Below, piece after piece: positions 17,038 through 24,831 of a stretch of DNA of 64,000 bases. The position numbers and the translations under genes are program-made. Below the pieces are notes generated by a model. It searched no databases. It saw only the letters and a list, made by a program, of their open reading frames with translations, and was not told the DNA's origin. This DNA comes from Microbispora amethystogenes (lineage in GTDB: Bacteria > Actinomycetota > Actinomycetes > Streptosporangiales > Streptosporangiaceae). Position 1 is the first letter of the stretch. Each line of letters opens with the position of its first letter. Location of the stretch: the NCBI RefSeq assembly GCF_016863015.1, contig NZ_BOOB01000001.1, positions 93,139 to 157,138 of the forward strand, written 5' to 3'.

Positions 17038-18075
17038 CTACGGCTGGGCGGCGGGCCGGCTGAGCGCCTTCTGGTAGTCGTCGGGGTAGTTCGCGTAACG
17101 CCGATCGGAGACCAGGCGGCCGGTCTCCCGGTCGCCGTCCAGCAGGCGGGTGGTGACGAGCATGCGTTGCAGCCAGCGATCGGTCCCGTCGTAGCTCGGG
17201 ACGATGGCGTTGCGCCCGTGGACGACCCGCGAGTTGTCCAGGACGAGCAGGTCTCCCGTGACCAGCGGGACGTCGGCGGCGACGGCCAGGACCCGCCGGG
17301 TCAGCTCGTCCAGCGTCCGCTGCGACTCCTCGTCGATCGCGACCAGGTCGCCGACGTACTCGACCACCCGCGTGCCGTCCCGGTAGCTGATGATCGGCTG
17401 CGGCTCGGTGAGCCCGCGCCCGTCGATGACGACCACCGGGTTGTCGGTCTCGAACGCGTACCGTGCCTGGGCGAGCACCGCCAGGTCGGCGTCGTCCAGG
17501 GCGTCGACCACCCGGGTGATGTCGGCGACCCGCGTCTTGGCCTGACCGGTCGGGTCGCCCCGCAGACAGAGCAGGGCGAGATAGTCGGGGGACACGTCGC
17601 GGAAGGGCGTCTCGGTGTGCAGGAGGAACTCCACCGCGTTGGATCCGAACTGCAGATCGCGGTGGGCCCGGATCGGGTACTTGTTGTGGACCAGATGCCC
17701 GGAGTCCCACTCCAGGTAGCTGAACGGCTCGCCGAGAAGGTCCACCACGCCGGCGAGCAGCGCCTCGGTGCCCACAGCGGCGAGGTCGGGCAGCGAGGCG
17801 AAGGACCGTCCGGGCGTGGGCGGCAGATCGTGGACGATCGGCAGGTTGCGGAGGAGCAGCGCGCCGGGCGCGCGGCGGATCCGGAGGGCCTCCACCGCGG
17901 CGCGCACCCGTGCGGGGACCACGTCCCGTCTCCCGCGGACCTGCGCCAGGAAGGTCTCGAACTCGTCGTACGGATTGGCGTCGACGGAGCCGATGCCGGC
18001 GCGCAGGGCCTCCCTCTCCGCGTCCGTAAGCTCGACGACGGGGATCTCTGTCAGCGGCTCAGTTGATTCGGACAT
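17038..18075 (-). CDS. clavaminate synthase/TauD-type Fe(II)/2-oxoglutarate oxygenase 2
   Basis: 345 residues, first gene of the operon. The facial triad is His153 and Glu155 in LLHTETPF and His286 in SRVVHGRNA; Arg300 in YDGTDRWLQR should bind 2-oxoglutarate. The length and N-terminal helical segment fit the VioC/OrfP/AsnO-type amino-acid beta-hydroxylases better than taurine dioxygenase. It is clearly related to oxygenase 1 (shared HTE, VHGR and SYDGTDRWLQR-type blocks) but diverged, so the pair probably carries out two separate oxidations. The ATG is preceded by GGAAGGGA eight bases upstream. The promoter region ahead contains a dyad that also occurs at the LuxR-type regulator gene. Confidence 0.87.
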   Translation of the reverse strand: MSESTEPLTEIPVVELTDAEREALRAGIGSVDANPYDEFETFLAQVRGRRDVVPARVRAAVEALRIRRAPGALLLRNLPIVHDLPPTPGRSFASLPDLAAVGTEALLAGVVDLLGEPFSYLEWDSGHLVHNKYPIRAHRDLQFGSNAVEFLLHTETPFRDVSPDYLALLCLRGDPTGQAKTRVADITRVVDALDDADLAVLAQARYAFETDNPVVVIDGRGLTEPQPIISYRDGTRVVEYVGDLVAIDEESQRTLDELTRRVLAVAADVPLVTGDLLVLDNSRVVHGRNAIVPSYDGTDRWLQRMLVTTRLLDGDRETGRLVSDRRYANYPDDYQKALSRPAAQP

Positions 18076-18339
18076 GGCGGAAATCCCTTCCGTAGCGGAG
18101 GGGTGCGCGTGCCGGGGTGGTCATTCCCGCCCGGGCCCTCCGTATATCGGGGTGGAAAACCGGGGCTGAGTCGATCGGTATTTCGAGAGGCGCGGGCCAT
18201 GCCATCTCCGATGGCACACCTCCTCCGATTGCACACGCAGCCGGCCCGGCGGCCGGTTTCACCGGAGTTGATTAAACAGTTCCCCCTTTGCGGCGTCATT
18301 GGGGGAAACCCTGAAACGCCGTGGGCCGGACGCGGATCG
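18076..18339 (-). promoter_or_regulatory. operon promoter and leader region
   Basis: This 264-base gap separates the regulator from the operon it probably controls. It holds the 20-base box at 18296-18315 and, downstream on the minus strand, an AT-rich patch (CTGTTTAATC near 18268-18278) that could be the core promoter. That would leave a leader of roughly 190 bases. No small open frame with a ribosome site stands out. Confidence 0.45.
18296..18315 (-). promoter_or_regulatory. putative LuxR-regulator box upstream of the oxidative operon
   Basis: Minus strand reads TTCAGGGTTTCCCCCAATGA. It matches 17 of 20 positions of TTCAGGGTTTTCCCTGATGA found between the regulator and exporter genes. The core CAGGGTTT-CCC dyad is like the inverted repeats bound by LuxR-type pathway regulators. 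It lies about 220 bases before the first operon gene, just upstream of a likely promoter. Confidence 0.5.
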
Positions 18340-21081
18340 TCACCCGGGCGTCCGCCTGCCGGTGCTCACGCGCAGCGCGAGCTCGGTGCGGCTGCGCACC
18401 CCGAGTTTCCGGTAGACGCTGGACAGATGGCTCTCCACCGTCTTCACGCCGATCGCCAGCTCCTTGGCGATCTCCTGGTTGGTCCGGCCCTCGGCCGCCA
18501 GCGCGACGACCTGCGCCTCCGACACGGTCAGGCGGTCGGGTGCGGAGAGCCGCGGCCGCGGCTCACCCCGCCCTGCCCACCACTCGGCGCCGATCTTGGT
18601 GAAGACCCTGGACGCCCGTTCCATGGTGCGCCGCGCGGCCTCCCGGCGGCGCAGGCGGCTCTGTGACCTGCTGAGCGCGAGCAGGGTGCGGCCGAGCTCG
18701 AAGGGCATGCCGGCGGCGGAGAACTCGGCCACAGCGGCCTCCAGCTCGGCGGCTCCCCGTTTCGGCGATCCGGTGGCGGTCAGCAGCACGCCGTGCGCCC
18801 GGGCGGCGAGGCCCCGGCCCAGCGGCCGGTCGACGACGCGCAGGTGCCGCTGGATCCTCTCGACGCGCTCGGCCGCCTGCTCGTACTGTCCGACCTGCAC
18901 CAGCGCCTCGACGTGGTCGGCGCCCGCCGTCGGGCAGACCACGTCGGGGACGACGCCGAGAGAGCGGGACGTCTGCTCGACGGCGTCCAGGTGCCGGACG
19001 GCCGACATCGGATCGCCGTCGGACAGGTCGACGAAGCCGAGCAGCGCGCGCACCGAGAGCGCGGCCAGCCTGTTGCCCGAGGCCTTGGCGATCCGCAGCC
19101 CTTCAGCGGCCAGCAGCCGGGCCCTGCCCAGCTCGCCGTGCATGGCGAGCAGGAGTGCCTCGGCGAACAGGGCGGCGGACGTGGGGACGCCGGTCGCCTC
19201 CACCGCGCGTGCGGCCAGGTCCGCGTAGCGCGCCGCCGCGCGCAGATCACCGGCGAGGCACTCCACCTCGGCGGCCCAGGCCATCCCCCAGTCGGCGCAG
19301 GCCACGGTGCCGGTCTCGACGGCCGCGGTGCGCAGGGCGGCGAACACGGCCCGCGCCTCGGGCAGGTCCCCCAGGCAACGGCACAGGAAGCCGTACAGGT
19401 GCGGGCCCACGAGAGGCCGGCGATCCACGGGGTTGTGACAACGAGGCGCGGGCATGGCCGCCGGGGGCGGGGCGCCGCGCATGAGCTCGATCGCGGACAG
19501 CACGGCGACGGCCTCGCCGCGCGCGTCCTCGTTCCCGGCCGCCTCGGTGAGGCGCAGCAGTTCCCTGGCGTGTCCCTGGGCGGCGGCGAGATCGCCTCTG
19601 TGCACGCAGTAGTACGTCAGGCCGGCCGTGATCGGGATCAGCAGGTCGGGCCGCCCGGCGGCCTCGGCGCGGCCGCGCTCCAGACGCGTGATCGAGCCCG
19701 GGACGTCGCCCGAACCAAAAGCCGCCTGTCCCAGGAGGAGGAGCATCTCCGCCCGGACCGGCCCGGGCGGGCAGCGGCGCAGCGCGTCCTCCAGGACGAC
19801 CAGGGCCCGCGATCCGTCTCCTCCGGAGATCAGGTGACCGGCGGCGTCGCGCCAGCGGCGCAGGCCGAGCTCGCGCTCCCCGGGAGAGGTGAGCCGGGCG
19901 GCGTGCGCCGTCATGTCGCCCGCGGTGAGCGGGTCGCCGCGGGCGGCCGTCAGTGCGGCGGCGGCGGCGAGCGTGTCGGCCACGACCGGGTCGGTACGGC
20001 CGGCCGTCGCGGCCAGGTGCCGCGCGCGTTCCTCCACGTCGGTCACCACCCGGGCGAGCCGCTGATGCATCTCCCGGCGTCGCAGCGGCCCCGCGACCTC
20101 GAACACCACGTTCCGGAACAGCGGGTCGCGGAAGCCGAGGGACTCGTGTTCGAGCACGACGAGTCGCCGGTTGATCGCCTCCGCCAGCCCCGTCAGCGAG
20201 CCGGTCACGGTCCGGACGAGAGCGATCGTGGGCGTCTCGGCACAGGCGACCAGCAGCACCGCCTCCGCCGCCGCCGGAGGCAGCGCGCGGACGCGCCCGC
20301 GGAGCAGGTGCCGCAGGCTCTCCGGCAACGGGAGGTCGCCGGACGGATAGGACCGCTCGCTCCAGGCCCGGGCCGTCTCCAGGCCGAACAGGGGATTGCC
20401 GCCGCACGCCCGGTGCAGCCAGCGCAGCAGGGGCCGGGGAAAGGCCGTGCCGTAACGGCTCTCCACCACGGCGGCCAGGGCGAGGGGAGCCAGGGGCCCG
20501 ACCTCCCAGCAGGTGACCCGTTCGGGGGGCAGCACCCGGACCAGCGTGGGCCAGGCGTCGCCCTCCGTCCCCGCGCCGAGCGTGACGAGCAGCTTCACGG
20601 GCTCGACGGTCAGGCGCCGGAGCACGAACGTGAGCACGACCTCGGTCGCGGAGTCCAGCCACTGGAGGTCGTCGAGGGCGATCAGCACGGGTCCTTCGGC
20701 GGACAGGTTCCTGATCAGGTCCAGCACGGCCAGCGCCACCGCGCGCTGGTGGGGCGGCACCCCGGGGGCCTGCTCCCACCACAGGGTGCCGGCCAGCACG
20801 CCGCGCAACGGCTCACGCAGGCCGCGTACGGCCGCGGAGCCCTCCAGGCCGGCGAAGAGGTCGCCGAGGCCGACATAGGACAGGCCGGTCTCGCTCAGGT
20901 CGGACCGGCAGGAGAGGACCTGGAACGACCGCTCGTTCGCGGCGGCCAGGGCGGCGGACCAGAGGGTGGACTTGCCGACGCCCACGTCTCCGCCCAGCAC
21001 TCCCATGCAGGGGCCGGAAACGTCGGCGTCGAGCCACGTCTCGATCGCGCGGGCCTCGTCGACCCTGCCGGGGACGTCCAA
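18340..21081 (-). CDS. LAL-type LuxR family transcriptional regulator
   Basis: 913-residue regulator. The N-terminal AAA-like module has Walker A GDVGVGKST (31-39) and a Walker B-like VLIALDDLQWLDS. A long TPR-like helical middle follows. The C-terminal LuxR helix-turn-helix is intact (LTVSEAQVVALAAEGRTNQEI, then AKELAIGVKTVESHLSSVYRKL split over residues about 845-900). Size and layout match the large ATP-binding LuxR regulators that switch on antibiotic clusters. The TTG at 21081 has GAGGA four to five bases upstream, and puts Walker A at the usual distance. It is transcribed towards the operon, with a 264-base gap, and diverges from the exporter gene. ATP- and ligand-dependent activation of both is likely. 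Confidence 0.9.
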   Translation of the reverse strand: MDVPGRVDEARAIETWLDADVSGPCMGVLGGDVGVGKSTLWSAALAAANERSFQVLSCRSDLSETGLSYVGLGDLFAGLEGSAAVRGLREPLRGVLAGTLWWEQAPGVPPHQRAVALAVLDLIRNLSAEGPVLIALDDLQWLDSATEVVLTFVLRRLTVEPVKLLVTLGAGTEGDAWPTLVRVLPPERVTCWEVGPLAPLALAAVVESRYGTAFPRPLLRWLHRACGGNPLFGLETARAWSERSYPSGDLPLPESLRHLLRGRVRALPPAAAEAVLLVACAETPTIALVRTVTGSLTGLAEAINRRLVVLEHESLGFRDPLFRNVVFEVAGPLRRREMHQRLARVVTDVEERARHLAATAGRTDPVVADTLAAAAALTAARGDPLTAGDMTAHAARLTSPGERELGLRRWRDAAGHLISGGDGSRALVVLEDALRRCPPGPVRAEMLLLLGQAAFGSGDVPGSITRLERGRAEAAGRPDLLIPITAGLTYYCVHRGDLAAAQGHARELLRLTEAAGNEDARGEAVAVLSAIELMRGAPPPAAMPAPRCHNPVDRRPLVGPHLYGFLCRCLGDLPEARAVFAALRTAAVETGTVACADWGMAWAAEVECLAGDLRAAARYADLAARAVEATGVPTSAALFAEALLLAMHGELGRARLLAAEGLRIAKASGNRLAALSVRALLGFVDLSDGDPMSAVRHLDAVEQTSRSLGVVPDVVCPTAGADHVEALVQVGQYEQAAERVERIQRHLRVVDRPLGRGLAARAHGVLLTATGSPKRGAAELEAAVAEFSAAGMPFELGRTLLALSRSQSRLRRREAARRTMERASRVFTKIGAEWWAGRGEPRPRLSAPDRLTVSEAQVVALAAEGRTNQEIAKELAIGVKTVESHLSSVYRKLGVRSRTELALRVSTGRRTPG

Positions 21082-21385
21082 TGGATCCTCTTGCGGGAAG
21101 TTTCCTTACCGGCAGCGGTCGCCGCGGCAGTGAGGAGATTCAACTACCGCGATGATCGTCACGTAACAGTTAATGCGAAACATTCAGGGTTTTCCCTGAT
21201 GAAACCGCCAAGAATGTCACGTTAACTTCCTTCGGTGGAGCGGCCGCGAGTACCGCGTGCACGGGCGGGCCTACGGACATCCCTCTTACCAAAAGGTACT
21301 TCTCCCTTTGAATAGCCATAATTCGGTCGATCCTGAAGTGGCCGATCCCGCGTTCGCCGGTCCTTCCGTCCGGGCGCCGCTGACC
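21082..21385. promoter_or_regulatory. divergent regulator / exporter promoter region
   Basis: AT-richer than its surroundings and without a gene. It contains the 16-bp palindrome at 21184-21199, two GTCACGT(T)AAC direct repeats (21158-21167 and 21216-21226), a TACC-AAAA-GGTA dyad (21287-21298) and a possible -10 box CATAAT (21317-21322) for the exporter. If that -10 is right, the exporter must start translation downstream of about 21329. Confidence 0.5.
21183..21202 (+). promoter_or_regulatory. putative LuxR-regulator box between regulator and exporter
   Basis: TTCAGGGTTTTCCCTGATGA; its core TCAGGGTTTTCCCTGA (21184-21199) is a perfect 16-bp palindrome. The same box, with three changes, lies ahead of the oxidative operon. 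Its form, GGG-N4-CCC with flanking dyad bases, is close to known LuxR-type pathway-regulator operators. It could serve both divergent genes. Confidence 0.55.
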
Positions 21386-23182
21386 ATGGCTGTGGAGGGC
21401 CATGACCTGTCCCGCCGGCATGGCTCCCATCTCGCCGTGGACGGCGTCTCGCTCGCGATCCCGGCGGGCGAACGCCACGGGCTGGTGGGACCCAACGGCG
21501 CCGGCAAGACCACGCTGATGCGCATGCTCAGCGCCACGCTCGCACCCGACCACGGATCGCTCCGGGTGCTCGGGCACGACGTGACACGCCACCCCAGGGC
21601 CGCCAAGGCGCGGATCGGCGTGGTGCCCCAGGGGATGACCCACGACAACGAGATCCTGGTGCGGGAGAACCTCACCACCTTCGGCCGCTACCACGGGCTC
21701 TCCAGGCGGGGGGCCGCAGCGCGCGCCGACGAACTGCTGGAGACGGTGGGTCTCACCGCGCACGCTCGCGCCATGCCGCAGACACTCTCCGGCGGCATGC
21801 AGCGGCGGCTCCTGATCGCCCGGGCGCTGGTGAACGACCCTGACCTGATCCTGCTGGACGAACCGAGCACGGGACTGGACCCGGAGAGCCGGGTGATGCT
21901 CTGGGACCTGCTCGACACGCTGTGCGCCACCGGAAAGACGCTGGTCATCACCACGCACTACCTGGAAGAGGTCGAACGCCTCTGCGACAGGGTGACCGTG
22001 CTCCGCGCCGGACGGGTGCGGCACTCGTCCCACCCGCGGCGGCTGATCGCCGCGACGCTGCCGAGGTACGCGGTCGAACTCGACCTGCCGGCCCCCGGGG
22101 CCGCGGCTCGCGAAGCGACGGTGCCCCGGCTCGCGGGGGAGCGCGAGCGGCTGCGGGTGGGCAACCGCCTGCTGGTGTTCGGGGACTCCGTCGCCGACCT
22201 GACCAGGGGCCTCGCGGCGGCCGGCGCCGGCGACCGCCTCGCCCGGCCGACGTCGCTCCAGGACGCGCTGCACGCCCTGGACCGGCGGGAGGCGGCCACG
22301 CCGACGGACCGGGCGCCGGTGACTCCCGCCGCGCCGCCGGGCCCGAGGACAGGCCGCCGAGGTGCGGGCGACCGGCAAGGCGCGCGGCACCGCGCGCGCA
22401 CGCGCCGTGCCCTCCCCGTGCCCTCCTTCGCCCTCGCCCGGCGGATCTGGTGGCGTGACCTCACCCTGTTCAGGAAGTCGTACCGGACCACCATCGTCCC
22501 CAACTTCTTCGAACCGGTCTTCTCGCTGGCGGCTCTCGGGATCGGCCTGGGGTTCTACGTGGACGGAGCCGCCCTCGGCTCGTCGTACGCGAGCTTCGTC
22601 GCCCCGGGACTGCTCGCCGTCACCGCGATGAACGGCGCCGTCTTCGAGGTCACGTACAACGTCTTCGTACGGCTCCGGCACGCTCGCAGTTACGACGCGG
22701 CCGTGACCAGTCCCGTGGAGCCGCCCGACATCGCGCTGGGTGAGCTGATGTGGGCGCTGACCCGATGCCTGGTCTACACCGGCGTCTACCTGGCGATCGT
22801 CGCGGCCCTGGGCTACGCGCCCGCGAGCACCGCCCCGCTCGCCGTGCCCGCCCTGCTTCCGCTCGGCCTGGTGTTCGCCTGCGCCGGACTGATCTTCACC
22901 GGTGCCGTCCGCGCGATCAACGCCTATTCCTACTTCTACACGTTGGTGCTGACCCCGCTCACCCTGCTGAGCGGGGTCTTCTTCCCCACGAGAAGGCTCC
23001 CTCCGGTGCTACGCGCAGTGGCCGAGGCCTCCCCGCTCCACCACGGGGTGGAGCTGTCGAGAGCCCTGGTGATCACCGGTGATCTCCCGGCCGCCGCCGG
23101 GCACCTCGGCTGGCTGGTCGCGCTCTCGCTGGTCCTGCTCGGTCCTGCCCTGTACAGCCTGCAGCGGCACCTGTGCGCGTGA
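21386..23182 (+). CDS. ABC exporter, ATPase fused to ABC-2-type permease
   Basis: 598 residues. The N-terminal ATPase (about 1-300) has Walker A GPNGAGKTT (35-43), signature LSGGMQRRL, Walker B LILLDEPSTGLD and ITTHYLEEVE with the switch His, as in the DrrA/NodI group. An Arg-rich linker (about 305-340) leads to a six-helix ABC-2 permease like NodJ/DrrB, with GELMWALTRCLVYTGVYL and LLSGVFFPTRRLPP. The two parts are usually separate genes, so this is a fusion. The ATG at 21386 starts right at the ATPase fold; it lacks a clear ribosome site, and an in-frame GTG at 21257 is possible but lies ahead of the likely promoter. It probably exports the pathway product. Confidence 0.85.
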   Translation: MAVEGHDLSRRHGSHLAVDGVSLAIPAGERHGLVGPNGAGKTTLMRMLSATLAPDHGSLRVLGHDVTRHPRAAKARIGVVPQGMTHDNEILVRENLTTFGRYHGLSRRGAAARADELLETVGLTAHARAMPQTLSGGMQRRLLIARALVNDPDLILLDEPSTGLDPESRVMLWDLLDTLCATGKTLVITTHYLEEVERLCDRVTVLRAGRVRHSSHPRRLIAATLPRYAVELDLPAPGAAAREATVPRLAGERERLRVGNRLLVFGDSVADLTRGLAAAGAGDRLARPTSLQDALHALDRREAATPTDRAPVTPAAPPGPRTGRRGAGDRQGARHRARTRRALPVPSFALARRIWWRDLTLFRKSYRTTIVPNFFEPVFSLAALGIGLGFYVDGAALGSSYASFVAPGLLAVTAMNGAVFEVTYNVFVRLRHARSYDAAVTSPVEPPDIALGELMWALTRCLVYTGVYLAIVAALGYAPASTAPLAVPALLPLGLVFACAGLIFTGAVRAINAYSYFYTLVLTPLTLLSGVFFPTRRLPPVLRAVAEASPLHHGVELSRALVITGDLPAAAGHLGWLVALSLVLLGPALYSLQRHLCA

Positions 23183-23202
23183 ACCGGAACGCGGCCCGAG
23201 GG

Positions 23203-24501
23203 TCAGGGCGCCAGGCGGTGCAGGTCACGCGGGAAGAGCGTGGTCCAGCGGATGTTGTCCGCCTCGGTCAGCCGGGCCACGAACCGCTCCAGCCCGAGCG
23301 CGAACCCGCCGTGCGGCGGCATGCCGTGGGCGAACGCGGCCAGATAGCCGGCGTACGGCTCCGGGCTCTCCCCGCGTGCCTCCAGCGCGGCCAGGTAGTC
23401 GGAGTGGCGGTGCAGCCGCTGCCCGCCGGTGACCAGTTCCAGGCCGCGGAAGAGCAGGTCGAAGCTGTTGGAGAACTCCGGCCGCTCCGGGTCGGGGTGC
23501 GTGTAGAACGGCCGCTTGCGCATCGGGTAGCCGGTGACGAAGAGGAACTGCGAGCCGTGCTCGCGCAGGGCCCAGTCGCACAGCCACCGCTCGTGCGCGG
23601 GGGCCAGGTCCGGCTCACCGCGCGGGTCCTCGTCGGTCTCCCGCGCCAGCAGTTCCTGCGCGTCGGCGAAGTGGATCGACGGGATCTCCTCCGGCACGTC
23701 CGGCAGCTTCACTCCGAGCAACTCGACCGCGCCCGGGGCGCGCTCCGCGATCGTGGCGACCATCTCGGCCACCGCCTGGCGGACCACGGCCATGACGTCG
23801 CGGTGGTCGGCCACGAAGCCCAGCTCGGCGTCGAGGCTGGTGTACTGGGCCAGGTGGCGCGCCGTGTCGTGCGGTTCGGCCCGGAAGACGGGGCCGACCT
23901 CGTAGACGCGCTCGAAGACCCCGACCATGGTCTGCTTGTAGAACTGCGGCGACTGCGCCAGGTAGGCCTTGCGGCCGAACCAGTCCAGCGCGAAGACGTT
24001 CGCCCCGGACTCGGTGGCCGACGAGACCACTTTGGGCGTGTGCACCTCGGTGAAGCCCAGCCGGTCGAGCGCGCGGCGGTACCCCGCCACCGAGGCCGCG
24101 GAGATCTCGAACGGCGCGCGCAGCCTGGGGTGGCGCAGGGCCACCGCCGCGTTGTCGAGCACGGTCGGCAGCGCGGCCGAGACCACCGGCCGGTAGAGGT
24201 CGAACGGCGACGCGACGGCCGGCTCGGACAGCTCACGGACCGCCGGCGAGGTGATCTCCACTCCGCCCGGCGCCTGCTGGTTGGCGGTGACGGTCCCGGT
24301 CACCTCGACGACGGTCTCCTCGGTGAGCACCGCGAGGCGCTTCACCAGTTCCGGCTCGGCGGCGACGACCTGCACCAGACCATCCCGGTCACGCACGATG
24401 GCGAAGGTCACCGACTTCAGCGCGCGGACGCGGTGCAGCCAGCCGGCGACGGTCACCTCTTCCCCGACATGCTCGGAGACCTGGGAGGACAGAATTCGCA
24501 T
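23203..24501 (-). CDS. aspS2: archaeal-type aspartyl-tRNA synthetase (second AspRS)
   Basis: 432-residue class IIb synthetase of the short archaeal/eukaryotic type: OB-fold anticodon domain (about 1-105; VTVAGWLHRVRALKSVTF) and catalytic domain with motif 2 (GPVFRAEPHDTARHLAQY, then TSLDAELGF) and motif 3 (GGFALGLERFVARL). It lacks the GAD insertion of the roughly 590-residue bacterial AspRS that actinomycetes normally use, so it is probably an extra enzyme. His23 in GWLH and Pro78 in QAPGG occupy positions that, from memory, tend to be His/Pro in nondiscriminating enzymes that also charge tRNA-Asn. The ATG at 24501 has GGAG five bases upstream, and a T-box leader precedes it. It could be a resistant copy within the cluster. 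Confidence 0.88.
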   Translation of the reverse strand: MRILSSQVSEHVGEEVTVAGWLHRVRALKSVTFAIVRDRDGLVQVVAAEPELVKRLAVLTEETVVEVTGTVTANQQAPGGVEITSPAVRELSEPAVASPFDLYRPVVSAALPTVLDNAAVALRHPRLRAPFEISAASVAGYRRALDRLGFTEVHTPKVVSSATESGANVFALDWFGRKAYLAQSPQFYKQTMVGVFERVYEVGPVFRAEPHDTARHLAQYTSLDAELGFVADHRDVMAVVRQAVAEMVATIAERAPGAVELLGVKLPDVPEEIPSIHFADAQELLARETDEDPRGEPDLAPAHERWLCDWALREHGSQFLFVTGYPMRKRPFYTHPDPERPEFSNSFDLLFRGLELVTGGQRLHRHSDYLAALEARGESPEPYAGYLAAFAHGMPPHGGFALGLERFVARLTEADNIRWTTLFPRDLHRLAP

Positions 24502-24506
24502 GACAA

Positions 24507-24787
24507 CTCCACAGACGAGAACCGTAGGTATCCCTGTCCGGTGTGGGCGAGCAGGGACCTGTCGCTCGCGGTGCCACCACACCTTCGCCCCGCCACCGGC
24601 GGGACCTCGTTGCGGCCCGGTCACGAGGGCCCACCGGCGGGGCATTGGGCGGCCACCACGACGGCGCCGCCGTTCCTCCCCGCAGCTCAGAAGGGTCTTC
24701 GACCGGGGGGCGAGGCCGCGTTTCCAGCGACGGCGGCTCTCTCGTGACTCGCGCGGTCCCGGCCTACTTGGCTTCGTCACAGCTTTG
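24507..24787 (-). promoter_or_regulatory. T-box riboswitch leader, Asp specifier, of the AspRS gene
   Basis: All core T-box parts can be read on the minus strand. Stem I: lower helix GAAG (24775-24772) with CUUC (24693-24690); specifier loop with AGUA (24768-24765) facing GAA (24700-24698), followed by codon GAC (24697-24695), an Asp codon; upper helix GGCCGGG with CCCGGUC-type pairing; then AGAGAG and GCUGGAAA motifs. Antiterminator-type element: GGUGUGG (24583-24577) with CCACACC (24546-24540), the seven-base bulge UGGCACC (24576-24570), and GCGAGC with GCUCGC. The bulge UGGC fits a tRNA end G-CCA, as in tRNA-Asp. CCACA (24546-24542) can instead pair with UGUGG over the ribosome site (24513-24509), suggesting control of translation. 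Confidence 0.88.
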
Positions 24788-24793
24788 CTTCCG

Positions 24794-24799
24794 ATCATA
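24794..24799 (-). promoter_or_regulatory. -10 box of the T-box/AspRS transcript
   Basis: Minus strand TATGAT, one base from the consensus, lies about 7 bases before the start of the T-box stem I region, so transcription would begin near 24787. No good -35 hexamer is seen. The promoter overlaps the short upstream region of the divergent ABC exporter gene. Confidence 0.5.
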
Positions 24800-24831
24800 G
24801 TCGAGATCGGCTCCGGGAGCGGAAGGAACGC

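Noticed and set aside
14560..18066. A 1168-residue open frame on the plus strand across the oxidative operon
   Set aside because: It is the reverse-complement shadow of four real minus-strand genes; it has no family motifs and a composition of Arg, Gly, Val and Asp repeats typical of shadow frames in high-GC DNA.
18076..18339. A hidden RiPP precursor peptide gene ahead of the operon
   Set aside because: I looked for a short frame with a ribosome site and core-like residues on the minus strand and found none that stands out.
21257..21385. GTG at 21257 as the start of the fused ABC exporter
   Set aside because: The extra 43 residues are not family-like, and a likely -10 box and dyads lie within this stretch; kept only as an alternative.
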